Source of the DNA: Pseudomonas sp. GM79
GTDB lineage: Bacteria > Pseudomonadota > Gammaproteobacteria > Pseudomonadales > Pseudomonadaceae
NCBI RefSeq assembly: GCF_000282495.1
Contig: NZ_AKJE01000089.1
Coordinates: forward strand, 1-61,812
DNA: 61,812 nt
Reading direction: 5' to 3'
Made by a program: the position numbers and the translations under genes. This document shows, one piece after another, positions 24,842-34,488 of this stretch. The notes beneath the pieces were generated by a model. That model had not been told where the DNA came from and ran no database searches. It saw only the letters and a program-made list of their open reading frames with translations. Positions within the stretch are counted from its first letter, which is position 1. Each line of letters opens with the position of its first letter.

Positions 24842-26143
24842 ATGAACATACTGAAATCGAAATCACTTCACTTGCTATGCGTTCGAATTATCGGCGCCAT
24901 AGCAGTACTGCTTGCAAATATTGTTATTCTGAAAATAGAAAGCAGTGATTTGGCAGGCCTGTTTCTTGTTGTTTACACTATATTTCAGATCTCCGCAGTC
25001 ATAGCGCGCTTCGGATCGGACATCCACTTAGTAAGAAATTACTACAAACAATCCAGCGAGGAAGTGCAGGACTGCTTCAATCAATCTGTAGTGGTTAGCC
25101 TTTTGATGGGCTCAATACTGATCCCAATGACATACTTTCTTGGAAGTTTCTACGTCCAACACTGGAGTGACATATCAAGCACTAGCAATAATCACTCGTC
25201 AATACTTCTAATATTTTTATTGATTCCTCTGTTTTCTGCCGCCAATACGGTTTTTTTTATATATCAAGCCAGGCATAAGACCATCATTCAAATCCTGGGT
25301 ATCAATGTCATTCAGCCCTGGATTTTTTTGGCCTTTTATCTAGCGATTAAGCTAGCCATCCACTTTGATTTTCTGTCCTTAGCTCCCGACACAACGATTG
25401 TAGCTTCCTTCTATGCCTCCATTTTAATTTACATGATTATCTCTGCTGTGCTTGCAAAAAACGCAAGCATGACGTGGGCGCCAATATCTGCACTATCAAA
25501 AAAATCACTCAATAAGATTCTAGCCTCACAACTGAAGTTTGCTTCCGCAACAATAGGAACCCAGCTAGTTGGTTGGTTGCCCTTTCTGTTAGCCTCGTTG
25601 CTTTTAGGCGCTTCATTTGCTTCGGTCTTTAACATACTCCAAAGACTGGCAATGCTTTCAATCTTTATATCGGTATCAATAAATTCTATATCCGCGCCTC
25701 AGTTTTCAGAGCTTTCCAGTCGATCCAACTATCAAGCCATAAAAAAAATATTCTGGTCCAATACAAAGAAGTTAACTTCCTTCTCCTGCATTTATCTGTT
25801 TTTTCTGCTGTTCTTAGTAAGGTTTAGCGGGCAAATACCGGAAAACTTCCATGTTGCATGTTATATCGTATTGTTTGGCTATTTTGTAAATTGCTCTACG
25901 TCGGTATGCGGGTATTATTACCAGAACGCTTCAAGTATTTACCATCTTAACGTAGCACTATATTTGACTGTTGCACTGTCTCCCTTCGTGACTTATTGGC
26001 TTTTAGGTGCCTGGGGTGTGTTGGGGGCTGCAGTTGCCATCGGGAGTACCATTGCATGCATTAATGCAATTCTATTCCCTCTAGCCGCAATAGAACTTAA
26101 TCGGCGCACATCGACAATGGCCATTAGTTCAATTCAATCGTAG
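24842..26143 (+). CDS. wzx: O-unit/EPS flippase (Wzx-type polysaccharide transporter)
   Basis: 433 aa with about 12 hydrophobic helices and few charged residues, fitting the MOP/PST flippase family. It moves the lipid-linked repeat unit across the inner membrane. ATG 24842 (MNILKSKSLHLL) is preferred to an in-frame TTG six codons upstream. Strongly AT-rich, like its neighbours. No motif proves substrate. Its place between ugd and two glycosyltransferases, plus a Wzy-like gene elsewhere in the locus, supports the call. Confidence 0.82.
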   Translation: MNILKSKSLHLLCVRIIGAIAVLLANIVILKIESSDLAGLFLVVYTIFQISAVIARFGSDIHLVRNYYKQSSEEVQDCFNQSVVVSLLMGSILIPMTYFLGSFYVQHWSDISSTSNNHSSILLIFLLIPLFSAANTVFFIYQARHKTIIQILGINVIQPWIFLAFYLAIKLAIHFDFLSLAPDTTIVASFYASILIYMIISAVLAKNASMTWAPISALSKKSLNKILASQLKFASATIGTQLVGWLPFLLASLLLGASFASVFNILQRLAMLSIFISVSINSISAPQFSELSSRSNYQAIKKIFWSNTKKLTSFSCIYLFFLLFLVRFSGQIPENFHVACYIVLFGYFVNCSTSVCGYYYQNASSIYHLNVALYLTVALSPFVTYWLLGAWGVLGAAVAIGSTIACINAILFPLAAIELNRRTSTMAISSIQS

Positions 26144-26162
26144 CTAAACTATCAGGTTCGTT

Positions 26163-27041
26163 ATGACGTACACACAGAGCCAAGTACAGGTTAACTTCCT
26201 TGTTGTGGTTTACTCTACCAGTCCTGGTTTAACCACTACGCTCAAGTCCCTAGCCACCCTGGATTTTCAATCGGCAAGAATTCTTCCAAGGTTTTCAATT
26301 TGGGATAACTCTGAACAGGGGTTTGGAGAGGCATCAATCCCCACGCTGCCTGGTGAAGTAACGTATCACCACAGCGGAAAAAACGAGCCCCTTTCAAAAG
26401 TATACAACGCACTAATCTCCCGCAGTGCGGATTCGGACTACTTTATAGTTTTGGACGACGACTCCAGCATAACGAATGATTATATATCCAGTTTGGATGT
26501 GTTTTTCAGAAGCAGTGTGCCAGTCGCTGTACCTCAAATTTTGTTCAATAATAGCCTTATATCGCCTGGAACCATAAAGGGGGTTCGCGGCAGAGCGTTG
26601 AACTTGCAAGATCTGGTGACTGGTCCCGTCCCGTCCAAAAGTATCGTGGCAATGATGAGTGGGACTGTCATATCTAAAGAAGCGCTGTCGCGGGGGCTGA
26701 AGTTTGATGAACGCTTGAGTTTTTATGGGGTTGATACACGGTTTTTTATCGACTATGCAAACATATACAGCGAAATATTCATTCTCAAAGCATCAATTCC
26801 TCATAGCTCGGCACTCCGAGAGAACGGGCAAGCTTATACCAAAAAGGTTCAGCGATTCCGGAACCTCATACTGTCGCGGCCGCTAGTTTTCGATTACGTC
26901 AAGCATCACAAATTTAAAATATCATTATATGTTCTGTTGTTTAGCCTAAACACATGCCTTAAAGAAAAAAATATCAGGTATTTATCCCTGATGTTACTTT
27001 CGCTGCACATACTGAACCCAAGGAAATCCTATGCGAGATGA
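26163..27041 (+). CDS. Family-2-like glycosyltransferase
   Basis: 292 aa. A GT-A fold start (VNFLVVVYSTSPGLTTTLKSL), a nucleotide-sugar site with the acidic run VLDDDSS at about residues 96-102, and a downstream FDERLSFYGVDTRFFIDY segment that fits the ED-type catalytic region of rhamnosyl- or galactofuranosyl-like GT2 enzymes. It starts 20 bp after wzx and overlaps the next gene by 11 bp, so it belongs to the same AT-rich transcript. Donor and acceptor are unknown. Confidence 0.78.
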   Translation: MTYTQSQVQVNFLVVVYSTSPGLTTTLKSLATLDFQSARILPRFSIWDNSEQGFGEASIPTLPGEVTYHHSGKNEPLSKVYNALISRSADSDYFIVLDDDSSITNDYISSLDVFFRSSVPVAVPQILFNNSLISPGTIKGVRGRALNLQDLVTGPVPSKSIVAMMSGTVISKEALSRGLKFDERLSFYGVDTRFFIDYANIYSEIFILKASIPHSSALRENGQAYTKKVQRFRNLILSRPLVFDYVKHHKFKISLYVLLFSLNTCLKEKNIRYLSLMLLSLHILNPRKSYAR

Positions 27042-28134
27042 AATACTTTGCCTTCATCAAAGCTCCGAACTGTACGGTTCAGATCGAAGTTTTCTTGCGG
27101 CGATTGAATCGATTTCCGCAAAAAAGAAAATCTATTGCATTCTACCTTTTCTTGGGGAGCTCTCTGCTCTAGTTAAATGCATCGGGGCCGAAATAGAGTA
27201 TTATCCCTACGGAATACTGAGAAAACAAAAGCTGAAAACCCCAATCAGCTATGGCATAGAGCTAATTAAGGCAACCTTGTATTACGCAAAGAAATATAAG
27301 GAGTTTAATGCAATATACATAAACACGACCGTTATGGTGTCCGCGCTGCTTGCTGCTGGGTTTTATAGATTTTCGAAGAAGAGTTTCTTTTGCCACATCC
27401 GAGAAATTCCAGACAAAAAACTCATAGTGATCTTCCGTTTACTTCTGCGGTTCTCAGGTGCAAAATTAATATTCAATTCCGAGGCTACGAAGGCCGCTTT
27501 TAACCTTCCGGGAACAGTGATTTACAATGGTGTAGCCCCCCTTTACAGCGTCCCGTCGATGCCTACTGAAAGAGATCGTAAGAATCTACTTTTGATCGGC
27601 AGGATAAACACATGGAAAGGGCAAGACTTTTTTATTGATGTAATTGGAAAGATAGCCAATAACGCCGGAGATGACCTTCACATAAGGATAGTGGGTAGCC
27701 CTTTTGAGGGGTACGAATACCTGGAAAAGGATTTAATCGAAAAAGTAAACTCATATGGGATCTCCGACAATGTCGAGTTTTTCCCTTTTTGCTCGGATCC
27801 AACCGAGCACTTTCAATGGGCAAGTTATGTTGTTGTCCCCTCCACGAAACCGGAGCCGTTCGGTCGAGTAGCGATCGAAGCGTTCTCCGTCGGAAAACCA
27901 GTGATAGCTGCGGGCCATGGTGGCCTGGTAGAGATCGTTAACCACGAACAAGATGGTTTTCTCTTCATCCCTGCCAATCAGAGCAGCCTTGAGGATGTCC
28001 TGCTAAAACTTCCTCCGCCTAGTAGCCCGCTGTACGAAAAGCTGAGCAAGTCTGCACTGGATACGTATTACAAGAAATTTTCATTAAAAAGCTATAAAGA
28101 ACACATAAACTCAACGCTAAAAAGTTCATATTAA
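27031..28134 (+). CDS. Family-4 glycosyltransferase
   Basis: 367 aa, GT-B fold. The C-terminal domain has the GT4 signature (LLLIGRINTWKGQDFFIDVI, then the E-X7-E motif in PEPFGRVAIEAFSVGKPVIA, and GGLVEIV). The N-terminal half starts EILCLHQSSELYGSDRSFL. Translation probably re-initiates from the overlapping upstream GT. AT-rich. It likely adds the second or third sugar of the repeat unit. A gap of 154 bp follows, after which base composition changes sharply to GC-rich. Confidence 0.85.
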   Translation: MRDEILCLHQSSELYGSDRSFLAAIESISAKKKIYCILPFLGELSALVKCIGAEIEYYPYGILRKQKLKTPISYGIELIKATLYYAKKYKEFNAIYINTTVMVSALLAAGFYRFSKKSFFCHIREIPDKKLIVIFRLLLRFSGAKLIFNSEATKAAFNLPGTVIYNGVAPLYSVPSMPTERDRKNLLLIGRINTWKGQDFFIDVIGKIANNAGDDLHIRIVGSPFEGYEYLEKDLIEKVNSYGISDNVEFFPFCSDPTEHFQWASYVVVPSTKPEPFGRVAIEAFSVGKPVIAAGHGGLVEIVNHEQDGFLFIPANQSSLEDVLLKLPPPSSPLYEKLSKSALDTYYKKFSLKSYKEHINSTLKSSY

Positions 28135-28288
28135 AAACTAGGTCAAGTCACGCCATAGGAATGTCATGAGACTTATCATGTTTCATGTGTTCTTTGTTTT
28201 TTCAATATTTAGAATCGATTAAAAGCACGTTAAAAATTTCAGGTAACTCTGAGAGCCCATTACATTGAAAGAACCAAAAAGCGCCTCT

Positions 28289-29410
28289 ATGAAAAACCTC
28301 TATATCCTCGGCATCCGCGGCGTCCCCGCTAAACATGGCGGTTTCGAAACCTTCGCCGAAAAGCTCTCTCTCTACCTGGTCAAGCAGGGCTGGAAAGTCA
28401 CTGTCTACTGCCAGGAAGAGGGTTCCGGCGGTATATCGACCAGTGAATGGAAGGGTGTTCATCGGATTCATATCCCGATCACCAATACCGGCGTGGCGGG
28501 CACGGTGTTTTTCGACTGGAAGGCCACCGTCCATGCGCTGGGCCAGAAGGGATTGTTTCTAACCCTTGGCTACAACACGGCGGCGTTCAATATTCTGCAG
28601 AGGATCAAGGGCCAGACCAATGTCATCAATATGGATGGCATTGAATGGCGGCGGGAGAAGTGGGGGCTCGTGGCGAAAACCTGGTTCTGGCTGAACGAGC
28701 GGGCGGGTTGCTGGATCGGCAACCACCTGGTGGCCGACCACCCGAAAATCAAGGATCACCTGGTCACCCGGGTCAAGGATTCGAAGGTCACCATGATCCC
28801 CTATGGCGGGGACCGGGTGAACGAGGCGGACTCGGCCGCCCTGGCCGGTTACGGGCTGGAGCCCCATGGTTTCTCGGTGGTTATCGCCCGGCCGGAGCCG
28901 GAGAACTCCTTTCTGCAGGTCGTCAAGGCTTTCAGCAGCAAGCGCCGTAACCACAAGTTGGTGGTGCTGGGCAACTTCACGCCAGAGAAGAACGAGTACC
29001 ACAAGCGGGTGATGGACGCGGCCGGCGAGGAAGTGATCTTCCCCGGCGCCATCTATGAGGCGGCGGTGGTCCGGGCCCTGCGGTTTTTCAGCCGCTTTTA
29101 CATCCATGGCCATCAGGTAGGGGGCACCAACCCTTCGCTGGTGGAGGCATTGGGCGCTGGCTGCTCGGTGATTGCCCATAACAACCATTTCAACCGTTGG
29201 GTTGCCGGTGATGCGGCGGTGTATTTCGACGACGAGCACGACTGTGCGAAGTTGTTCGAGAAGTACCTGCGCGACGACCACAACCATTTGATCGCGGCGA
29301 TGAAGGCTGAAAGCACCCGCCGCTTCAACGAAAAGTTCACTTGGGAAAACATCCTTTCCCAATATGAAAAATTACTGATCCAGTGGTACCCCAGGGAGTA
29401 CAGCAAGTGA
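28289..29410 (+). CDS. DUF1972-type glycosyltransferase
   Basis: 373 aa. The start MKNLYILGIRGVPAKHGGFETFAEKLS is the DUF1972 domain found at the head of some rhamnosyl-type GT4 enzymes. The C-terminal half keeps GGTNPSLVEALGAGCSVIA. An ATG at 28289 is used; an in-frame TTG lies eight codons before. Its stop overlaps the rmlB start (GTGA), so it is coupled to dTDP-sugar synthesis, which hints at a dTDP-deoxyhexose donor (inference). It is GC-rich, unlike the three genes before it, and marks the border of the AT-rich insert. Confidence 0.85.
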   Translation: MKNLYILGIRGVPAKHGGFETFAEKLSLYLVKQGWKVTVYCQEEGSGGISTSEWKGVHRIHIPITNTGVAGTVFFDWKATVHALGQKGLFLTLGYNTAAFNILQRIKGQTNVINMDGIEWRREKWGLVAKTWFWLNERAGCWIGNHLVADHPKIKDHLVTRVKDSKVTMIPYGGDRVNEADSAALAGYGLEPHGFSVVIARPEPENSFLQVVKAFSSKRRNHKLVVLGNFTPEKNEYHKRVMDAAGEEVIFPGAIYEAAVVRALRFFSRFYIHGHQVGGTNPSLVEALGAGCSVIAHNNHFNRWVAGDAAVYFDDEHDCAKLFEKYLRDDHNHLIAAMKAESTRRFNEKFTWENILSQYEKLLIQWYPREYSK

Positions 29411-30474
29411 CCCAACGTATTATCGTCACCGGCGGTGCCGGTTTTATCGGCTCCGCCGTCGTTCGCCATCTGATCGACAACACGGATGTGAGCGTGCTCA
29501 ATATCGACAAACTCACCTACGCCGGCAATACCGAATCCCTGGCGTCGGTGGCGGGCAGCCCCCGGTATGAATTCCAGCAGGTGGATATCTGCGACACGGC
29601 GGCGTTGCACGAACTGTTCGCGCGTTTCCAGCCTGATGCGGTGATGCACCTGGCGGCCGAGTCCCATGTGGATCGTTCCATCGACAGCCCATCGGATTTC
29701 ATCCAGACCAACATCGTTGGCACCTATAGCATGCTGGAGGCCAGCCGCCGCTACTGGTCTGGGCTGGCGGTGGAGCAGAAGCAGGGCTTTCGCTTCCACC
29801 ATATCTCCACCGATGAAGTCTATGGCGACCTGGAAGGCACCGACGACCTGTTCACCGAGACCACGCCCTACGAGCCGAGCTCGCCGTACTCGGCATCCAA
29901 GGCCGGCTCCGACCACTTGGTGCGCGCCTGGCACCGCACGTATGGCCTGCCGGTGCTGGTCACCAACTGTTCGAACAACTACGGGCCTTTCCACTTCCCC
30001 GAGAAGTTGATCCCCCATGTGATTCTCAATGCCATCCATGGCGAACCGCTGCCGGTGTATGGCGATGGGTCGCAGATCCGCGATTGGCTGTTTGTCGAAG
30101 ACCATGCCCGAGCGCTGTTCGAAGTAGTGTCGCGCGGCACCGTGGGCGAAACCTACAACATCGGCGGGCACAACGAGAAGCGCAACCTGCAAGTGGTGGA
30201 AACCATCTGCGAACTGCTCGATGAGCTGCGCCCCCGCGATGAAGAGCTGGGTTCATACAAGGAACTGATCACCTTCGTCACCGACCGCCCCGGGCATGAC
30301 CGTCGTTACGCCATTGATGCGAGCAAGATCGAGCGTGAGCTCGGTTGGCGACCACAGGAAACCTTTGAAAGCGGCCTACTCAAAACGGTTCAGTGGTATC
30401 TGGATAATCAAGAGTGGTGGCAACGAGTCCTTAACGGTGAGTACCGCCCGGAGCGTCTTGGCCATATCGGTTAA
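29407..30474 (+). CDS. rmlB: dTDP-glucose 4,6-dehydratase
   Basis: 355 aa short-chain dehydrogenase family. NAD motif VTGGAGFIGS near the start; catalytic YSASK with Y161 and K165; THR-type STDEVYGDL segment. The GTG at 29407 overlaps the previous stop and gives the expected N-terminus (TQRIIVTGG). It makes dTDP-4-keto-6-deoxyglucose. Confidence 0.95.
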   Translation: MTQRIIVTGGAGFIGSAVVRHLIDNTDVSVLNIDKLTYAGNTESLASVAGSPRYEFQQVDICDTAALHELFARFQPDAVMHLAAESHVDRSIDSPSDFIQTNIVGTYSMLEASRRYWSGLAVEQKQGFRFHHISTDEVYGDLEGTDDLFTETTPYEPSSPYSASKAGSDHLVRAWHRTYGLPVLVTNCSNNYGPFHFPEKLIPHVILNAIHGEPLPVYGDGSQIRDWLFVEDHARALFEVVSRGTVGETYNIGGHNEKRNLQVVETICELLDELRPRDEELGSYKELITFVTDRPGHDRRYAIDASKIERELGWRPQETFESGLLKTVQWYLDNQEWWQRVLNGEYRPERLGHIG

Positions 30475-30519
30475 ACCATTCAACCCCTGCCTCTATTCAA
30501 CTCTGAAGGGAATCCTCAT

Positions 30520-31398
30520 ATGAAAGGCATCATTTTGGCGGGCGGCTCCGGCACTCGCTTGCATCCTATTACCCGTGGTGTATCCAAACAGCTGCTGCCG
30601 GTCTACGACAAGCCGATGATTTATTATCCGCTGTCGGTATTAATGCTGGCGGGCATTCGCGAGATATTGATTATTTCCACGCCGCAGGACTTGCCCAACT
30701 TCCAGAACCTGTTGGGTGATGGCTCTTCTTTCGGCATTGAACTCAGTTATGCCGAACAACCTTCTCCCGATGGTCTGGCCCAGGCCTTCCTGATAGGCGA
30801 GGATTTTATCGGCGACAGTAATGTGGCGCTGATTCTTGGCGACAACATCTTCTACGGTTACGGCTTCAGCGCCTTGTTGCGCGAAGCGTCACAACGACAG
30901 ACCGGTGCCACCGTCTTCGGTTATCGAGTCAGCGATCCGGACCGTTTTGGTGTTGTCGAGTTCGACAGCGACGGCAAGGCGATCTCGATCGAAGAGAAGC
31001 CTAAACATCCGAAGTCCGACCATGCCGTCACTGGCTTGTATTTCTACGACAACGATGTGGTGAGCATTGCCAAGCAAGTCAAACCTTCGATCCGCGGCGA
31101 GCTTGAAATCACTGACGTGAACAACGCGTATCTGCAGCGCGGGGATTTGCACGTCAGTGTGTTGGGACGTGGTTTTGCCTGGCTGGACACCGGGACCCAT
31201 GATTCGTTGATGGAGGCCGGGCATTTCGTCCAGACCATCGAAGCGCGTCAGGGTTTGAAAGTGGCTTGTCTGGAGGAGGTGGCCTACCACCAGGGTTGGT
31301 TGTCGGCCGCGGAACTGGATAAACAAGCCACCGCGTTACACAAAACCGGTTACGGCCAATATCTGGCACGGGTGCTGAATACGGAGCCTGCGAAATGA
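30520..31398 (+). CDS. rmlA: Glucose-1-phosphate thymidylyltransferase
   Basis: 292 aa. Start MKGIILAGGSGTRLHPIT and SKQLLPVYDKPMIYYPLS are the nucleotidyltransferase signature; LILGDNIFYG carries the metal-binding aspartate. First step of dTDP-sugar synthesis. It overlaps rmlC by 4 bp (ATGA). Confidence 0.96.
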   Translation: MKGIILAGGSGTRLHPITRGVSKQLLPVYDKPMIYYPLSVLMLAGIREILIISTPQDLPNFQNLLGDGSSFGIELSYAEQPSPDGLAQAFLIGEDFIGDSNVALILGDNIFYGYGFSALLREASQRQTGATVFGYRVSDPDRFGVVEFDSDGKAISIEEKPKHPKSDHAVTGLYFYDNDVVSIAKQVKPSIRGELEITDVNNAYLQRGDLHVSVLGRGFAWLDTGTHDSLMEAGHFVQTIEARQGLKVACLEEVAYHQGWLSAAELDKQATALHKTGYGQYLARVLNTEPAK

Positions 31399-31934
31399 AT
31401 GTCATCAACACCCGGTTGCCTGGTGTACTGATCATCGAGCCTAAAATCTTCGGCGATGCCCGCGGGTTCTTTCTCGAGAGCTATCACCAGCAGCGTTATC
31501 GCGACGCCGGCATCGAATTGCCTTTCGTCCAGGACAATCACTCGCGCTCGCAATATGGCGTGTTGCGTGGTTTGCACTTCCAAAAGACCCGGCCCCAAGG
31601 CAAGTTGGTGCGGGTCACCCAAGGTGCGGTGTATGACGTAGTTGTGGACATCAATCCCCAATCCCCCACCTGTGGTGAACATGTGGGCGTCAAGTTGACC
31701 GCCGACAACCATCTTCAGCTTTGGGTGCCGCCGGGTTATGCCCACGGTTTCTGTGTGCTGAGTGATACCGCTGATTTTCAATACAAATGCACCGATCTGT
31801 ATTACCCCGAGGACGAGGGTGGTCTGCTCTGGAATGACCCGGAGTTGGACATTGCCTGGCCGTTGGAGTCGCCTGTACTCTCGGAAAAAGACTTGCGCAA
31901 CCCGCGCTTGCGTGCGGTGTTGAATGGCGAATGA
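31395..31934 (+). CDS. rmlC: dTDP-4-dehydrorhamnose 3,5-epimerase
   Basis: 179 aa cupin-type epimerase. VLRGLHFQ holds the catalytic histidine and YAHGFCVLSD the conserved C-terminal core. Product: dTDP-4-keto-L-rhamnose. The rmlD reductase that normally follows is missing here. The next 425 bp (31935-32359) are AT-rich and gene-free; they should carry the promoter of the gfc-like operon, though no element stands out. Confidence 0.95.
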   Translation: MNVINTRLPGVLIIEPKIFGDARGFFLESYHQQRYRDAGIELPFVQDNHSRSQYGVLRGLHFQKTRPQGKLVRVTQGAVYDVVVDINPQSPTCGEHVGVKLTADNHLQLWVPPGYAHGFCVLSDTADFQYKCTDLYYPEDEGGLLWNDPELDIAWPLESPVLSEKDLRNPRLRAVLNGE

Positions 31935-32359
31935 CGGATGAATAAGGGTCTATAGTTATATTAACTATTTATGACCTGATGTTATTTAGCCTTGAATGTC
32001 CAACAACAATAGGGTTTTGCGGAATAAGAAGTCGGGAAAATCCTGACGAATAATAACAACAGACCCTGAGGGCAAGTGACTCATGCCCATAAAAATGTAT
32101 TAAAAATACCTTTTTATGCGCTGAATTTCTTTGAAAATCGCCATTTTCCGTCAATAGGTCCAGTCTGATTCTGGCCCTCTGTCAATGATGTGATGAGGTT
32201 TGGTATATGGCGTGCAGCACCTATAAATGACATGCTCCAAAGGAGGCAATGCGCATGAGTTGGCTGGTTCAATCGGTCGGTTTCATTCGTTCTGCTGTTC
32301 CATTCCTGGTCCCTTAGTATCAAATCTTATAGAGAGTTGATGTCGAGAAGGAGTCTGAT

Positions 32360-32614
32360 ATGAAGAAACTAATTACGGCCAGCTTGCTGGTTGTCATGAG
32401 CACGGCGGCGTGGGCGGCGGAAGAACCATTGACCGAACCACTAAGCTTGAACACCCCGTTAGTCGGGGGAGTAACAGTTGCCGAAACCGTGGTGATCGGC
32501 GCGGCTATCGCTGGCGCTGCAGTAGCCGCTTCAAACTCCGGTGGCAGTTCCAATGGTGGTACCTCCGGAACAGGCGGCACCACCGGAACCGGTGGTACTA
32601 CCGGTACCAACTAA
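32360..32614 (+). CDS. GfcA/YjbE-like small secreted protein
   Basis: 84 aa. Signal peptide 1-19 (MKKLITASLLVVMSTAAWA). The mature part has a short hydrophobic glycine/alanine stretch (VVIGAAIAGAAVAASNS) and a C-terminal low-complexity tail of Gly, Ser and Thr (GGTSGTGGTTGTGGTTGTN). It matches in size and composition E. coli YjbE and GfcA, the first genes of the yjbEFGH and group-4-capsule operons, and is followed here by the other members. GAAGGAG precedes the ATG. A strong terminator follows. Function unknown. Confidence 0.8.
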   Translation: MKKLITASLLVVMSTAAWAAEEPLTEPLSLNTPLVGGVTVAETVVIGAAIAGAAVAASNSGGSSNGGTSGTGGTTGTGGTTGTN

Positions 32615-32636
32615 TACCCCGCGAAGTGTGTTGTTC

Positions 32637-32671
32637 AAGATCACTCAGAGCTTTCTGGGTGATCTTGTTTT
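32637..32671 (+). terminator. Intrinsic terminator after the gfcA-like gene
   Basis: AAGATCACTCAGA-GCTT-TCTGGGTGATCTT is a 13-bp stem (one G-T pair) with a tetraloop, followed by GTTTTAGATTT. It stands 23 bp after the gfcA-like stop and 31 bp before the exporter start, so it should reduce read-through into the rest of the operon. Confidence 0.85.
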
Positions 32672-32701
32672 AGATTTGCCCTCGACTAGCGTAGTGCCAT
32701 T

Positions 32702-33814
32702 ATGATCCGTAGATTATCTGTTGTTATGCTGGCAAGTATCAGCTTGTCCGGCTGTATGTTTTCGCCTGGTCAACACATGGACACCAGTCAAATGGTCAGT
32801 GACGGCTCTCCGGAGAGTAGCCGGGTGGAACTTATTCCCATCACTCCTAAATTGATTGCCATGGATGCGGCCACGAAAGTTCGCGAATCGGTCCCCGCTG
32901 CGTTGTTGTCCTATGTTCCGGGCGGTTATCGCGTGGGCGCCAATGATCTGTTGTTTATCACGGTCTGGGATCATCCCGAGTTGACGGCGCCTTCAGGGCC
33001 GCAACAGCAAATCGATGCCAACGGTCGTCTGGTGCGCCCGGACGGCACGCTGTTTTATCCCTACATCGGTAATATTCCGGCCGCCGGTAAAACCATCGAA
33101 GAGTTGAGAGCCTTTATCGCCGAGCGCTTGTCGCAATTTGTCGAAAGCCCTCAGGTCGACGTCAGCGTACTGCGCTTCGCCAGCCAGACCGTGGTGATTT
33201 CCGGTGCGGTGATCAAAGCCGGCCAGCAACCGATCACCACTACCCCGTTGAGTGTGGTGGAGGCCGTTGGCGCGGCCGGGGTGGACCCTTTGAACGCAGA
33301 CTTGTCGGGCCTGACGCTGACCCGGGACGGGCGCGAATACAAACTGGATCTGGACACGCTCAATCGTCAGGACTCACAGCTGCAGGGCGTCTACCTCAAG
33401 GGTGGCGACCGGTTGTACTTGCCTTATAACGACCAAAAGCGAATCTATGTCATGGGTGAGGTCAACCAGCCTCGCGCGCTGAGCTTCAAGAGCAAATCGA
33501 TCAACCTGACCGATGCCTTGGGCACTGTGGGTGGCTTGAACCAGACCACCTCCAATGGCAACGCGGTGTACGTGATTCGCGGTGCGGACAACCTGGAAAC
33601 CGAACCGGCCAAGGTATTCCAGCTTGATGCAGAATCGCCTTCCGCTTTGGTGCTGGCCACCCGTTTCGACTTGCAACCGCAAGACATCGTCTATGTCGGC
33701 CCGGCCGGCGTGACGCGCTGGAACCGTCTGATCACCCAGCTCCTGCCTACCGCTAGTGTCCTCGGGACCGGTGCCAGCTCAGTTAACGACCTCAGCGAAG
33801 CCAACAGCAGATAA
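32702..33814 (+). CDS. Outer-membrane polysaccharide export lipoprotein (Wza/GfcE family)
   Basis: 370 aa. Lipoprotein signal with C18 in LSGCMFSPG. Poly-export domain (YRVGANDLLFITVWDHPEL, then IDANGRLVRPDGTLFYPYIGNI) and SLBB units (VVISGAVIKAG, then IYVMGEVNQPRAL). It forms the octameric outer-membrane channel through which the polymer leaves, pairing with the Wzc-like kinase at 20716. ATG 32702. First gene after the terminator. Confidence 0.93.
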   Translation: MIRRLSVVMLASISLSGCMFSPGQHMDTSQMVSDGSPESSRVELIPITPKLIAMDAATKVRESVPAALLSYVPGGYRVGANDLLFITVWDHPELTAPSGPQQQIDANGRLVRPDGTLFYPYIGNIPAAGKTIEELRAFIAERLSQFVESPQVDVSVLRFASQTVVISGAVIKAGQQPITTTPLSVVEAVGAAGVDPLNADLSGLTLTRDGREYKLDLDTLNRQDSQLQGVYLKGGDRLYLPYNDQKRIYVMGEVNQPRALSFKSKSINLTDALGTVGGLNQTTSNGNAVYVIRGADNLETEPAKVFQLDAESPSALVLATRFDLQPQDIVYVGPAGVTRWNRLITQLLPTASVLGTGASSVNDLSEANSR

Positions 33815-33828
33815 GGCTCTATCCCGCC

Positions 33829-34488
33829 GTGAAAATTTTGCCTACCTGTGCCTGTCTGTCGATGGCGCTCTTGCTGTGCGGGTGTAACCCGTTGATGAAG
33901 GCCTCCTGGCACACCCTGGAATCCTCCATCACAGGACCTGCCTCCATCAACCTGACCCGCGCTCAGGTCGACGCCGTGCCGTATCCGCAGATCCTGGTCA
34001 CCACCATCTCCAGCGAGGGGGTGATGGCCTTGGCTCGCCGGCGGGGCGACCTGCAGTTCTGGGTCGCTTCTGGCAAGCAAGTATTGATGATGCGCGACGG
34101 TCTGGTGGTACGCACCGTCGGGCTGGGCGTTTCTCTTGACGGCACTCGCTTTAATGAAGAGTCGCCGTTCAAGCGCGGCCTTCAGCATTTGCCTGATGGC
34201 TATACCAGCACGCGCTGGATTGACATCTATGACGGCAACCGTATCGGCATTGCGGTCGACAGCCGTTTCAGCACCCATGGCATCGAGACCATCAGCATTC
34301 TGGACAAGGATTACGCCTTGCTGCGCATCGACGAGCAGGTGGATGCACCCACCCTGAATTTCCACGCCACCAACCGCTACTGGGTCGACCCCCAGGACGG
34401 TTTCATCTTGCGCAGCGAGCAGCACCTGACGCCGCAATTGTTCCTGAAAATCGTGCAGTTACGCCCTGATCGGGGGGCTGCCCGTTGA
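33829..34488 (+). CDS. GfcB/YjbF-family lipoprotein
   Basis: 219 aa from a GTG start. Lipobox LLCGC (C19). The body (ALARRRGDLQFWVASGKQVLMMRDGLVVRTVGLG) follows the YjbF/GfcB pattern, ending in the segment on the outer-membrane lipoprotein's beta-rich domain. It sits in the order exporter-GfcB-GfcC-GfcD. Role in E. coli group-4 capsule and Yjb polysaccharide secretion is established genetically, mechanism unknown. The next start (TTG) overlaps its stop. Confidence 0.85.
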   Translation: MKILPTCACLSMALLLCGCNPLMKASWHTLESSITGPASINLTRAQVDAVPYPQILVTTISSEGVMALARRRGDLQFWVASGKQVLMMRDGLVVRTVGLGVSLDGTRFNEESPFKRGLQHLPDGYTSTRWIDIYDGNRIGIAVDSRFSTHGIETISILDKDYALLRIDEQVDAPTLNFHATNRYWVDPQDGFILRSEQHLTPQLFLKIVQLRPDRGAAR

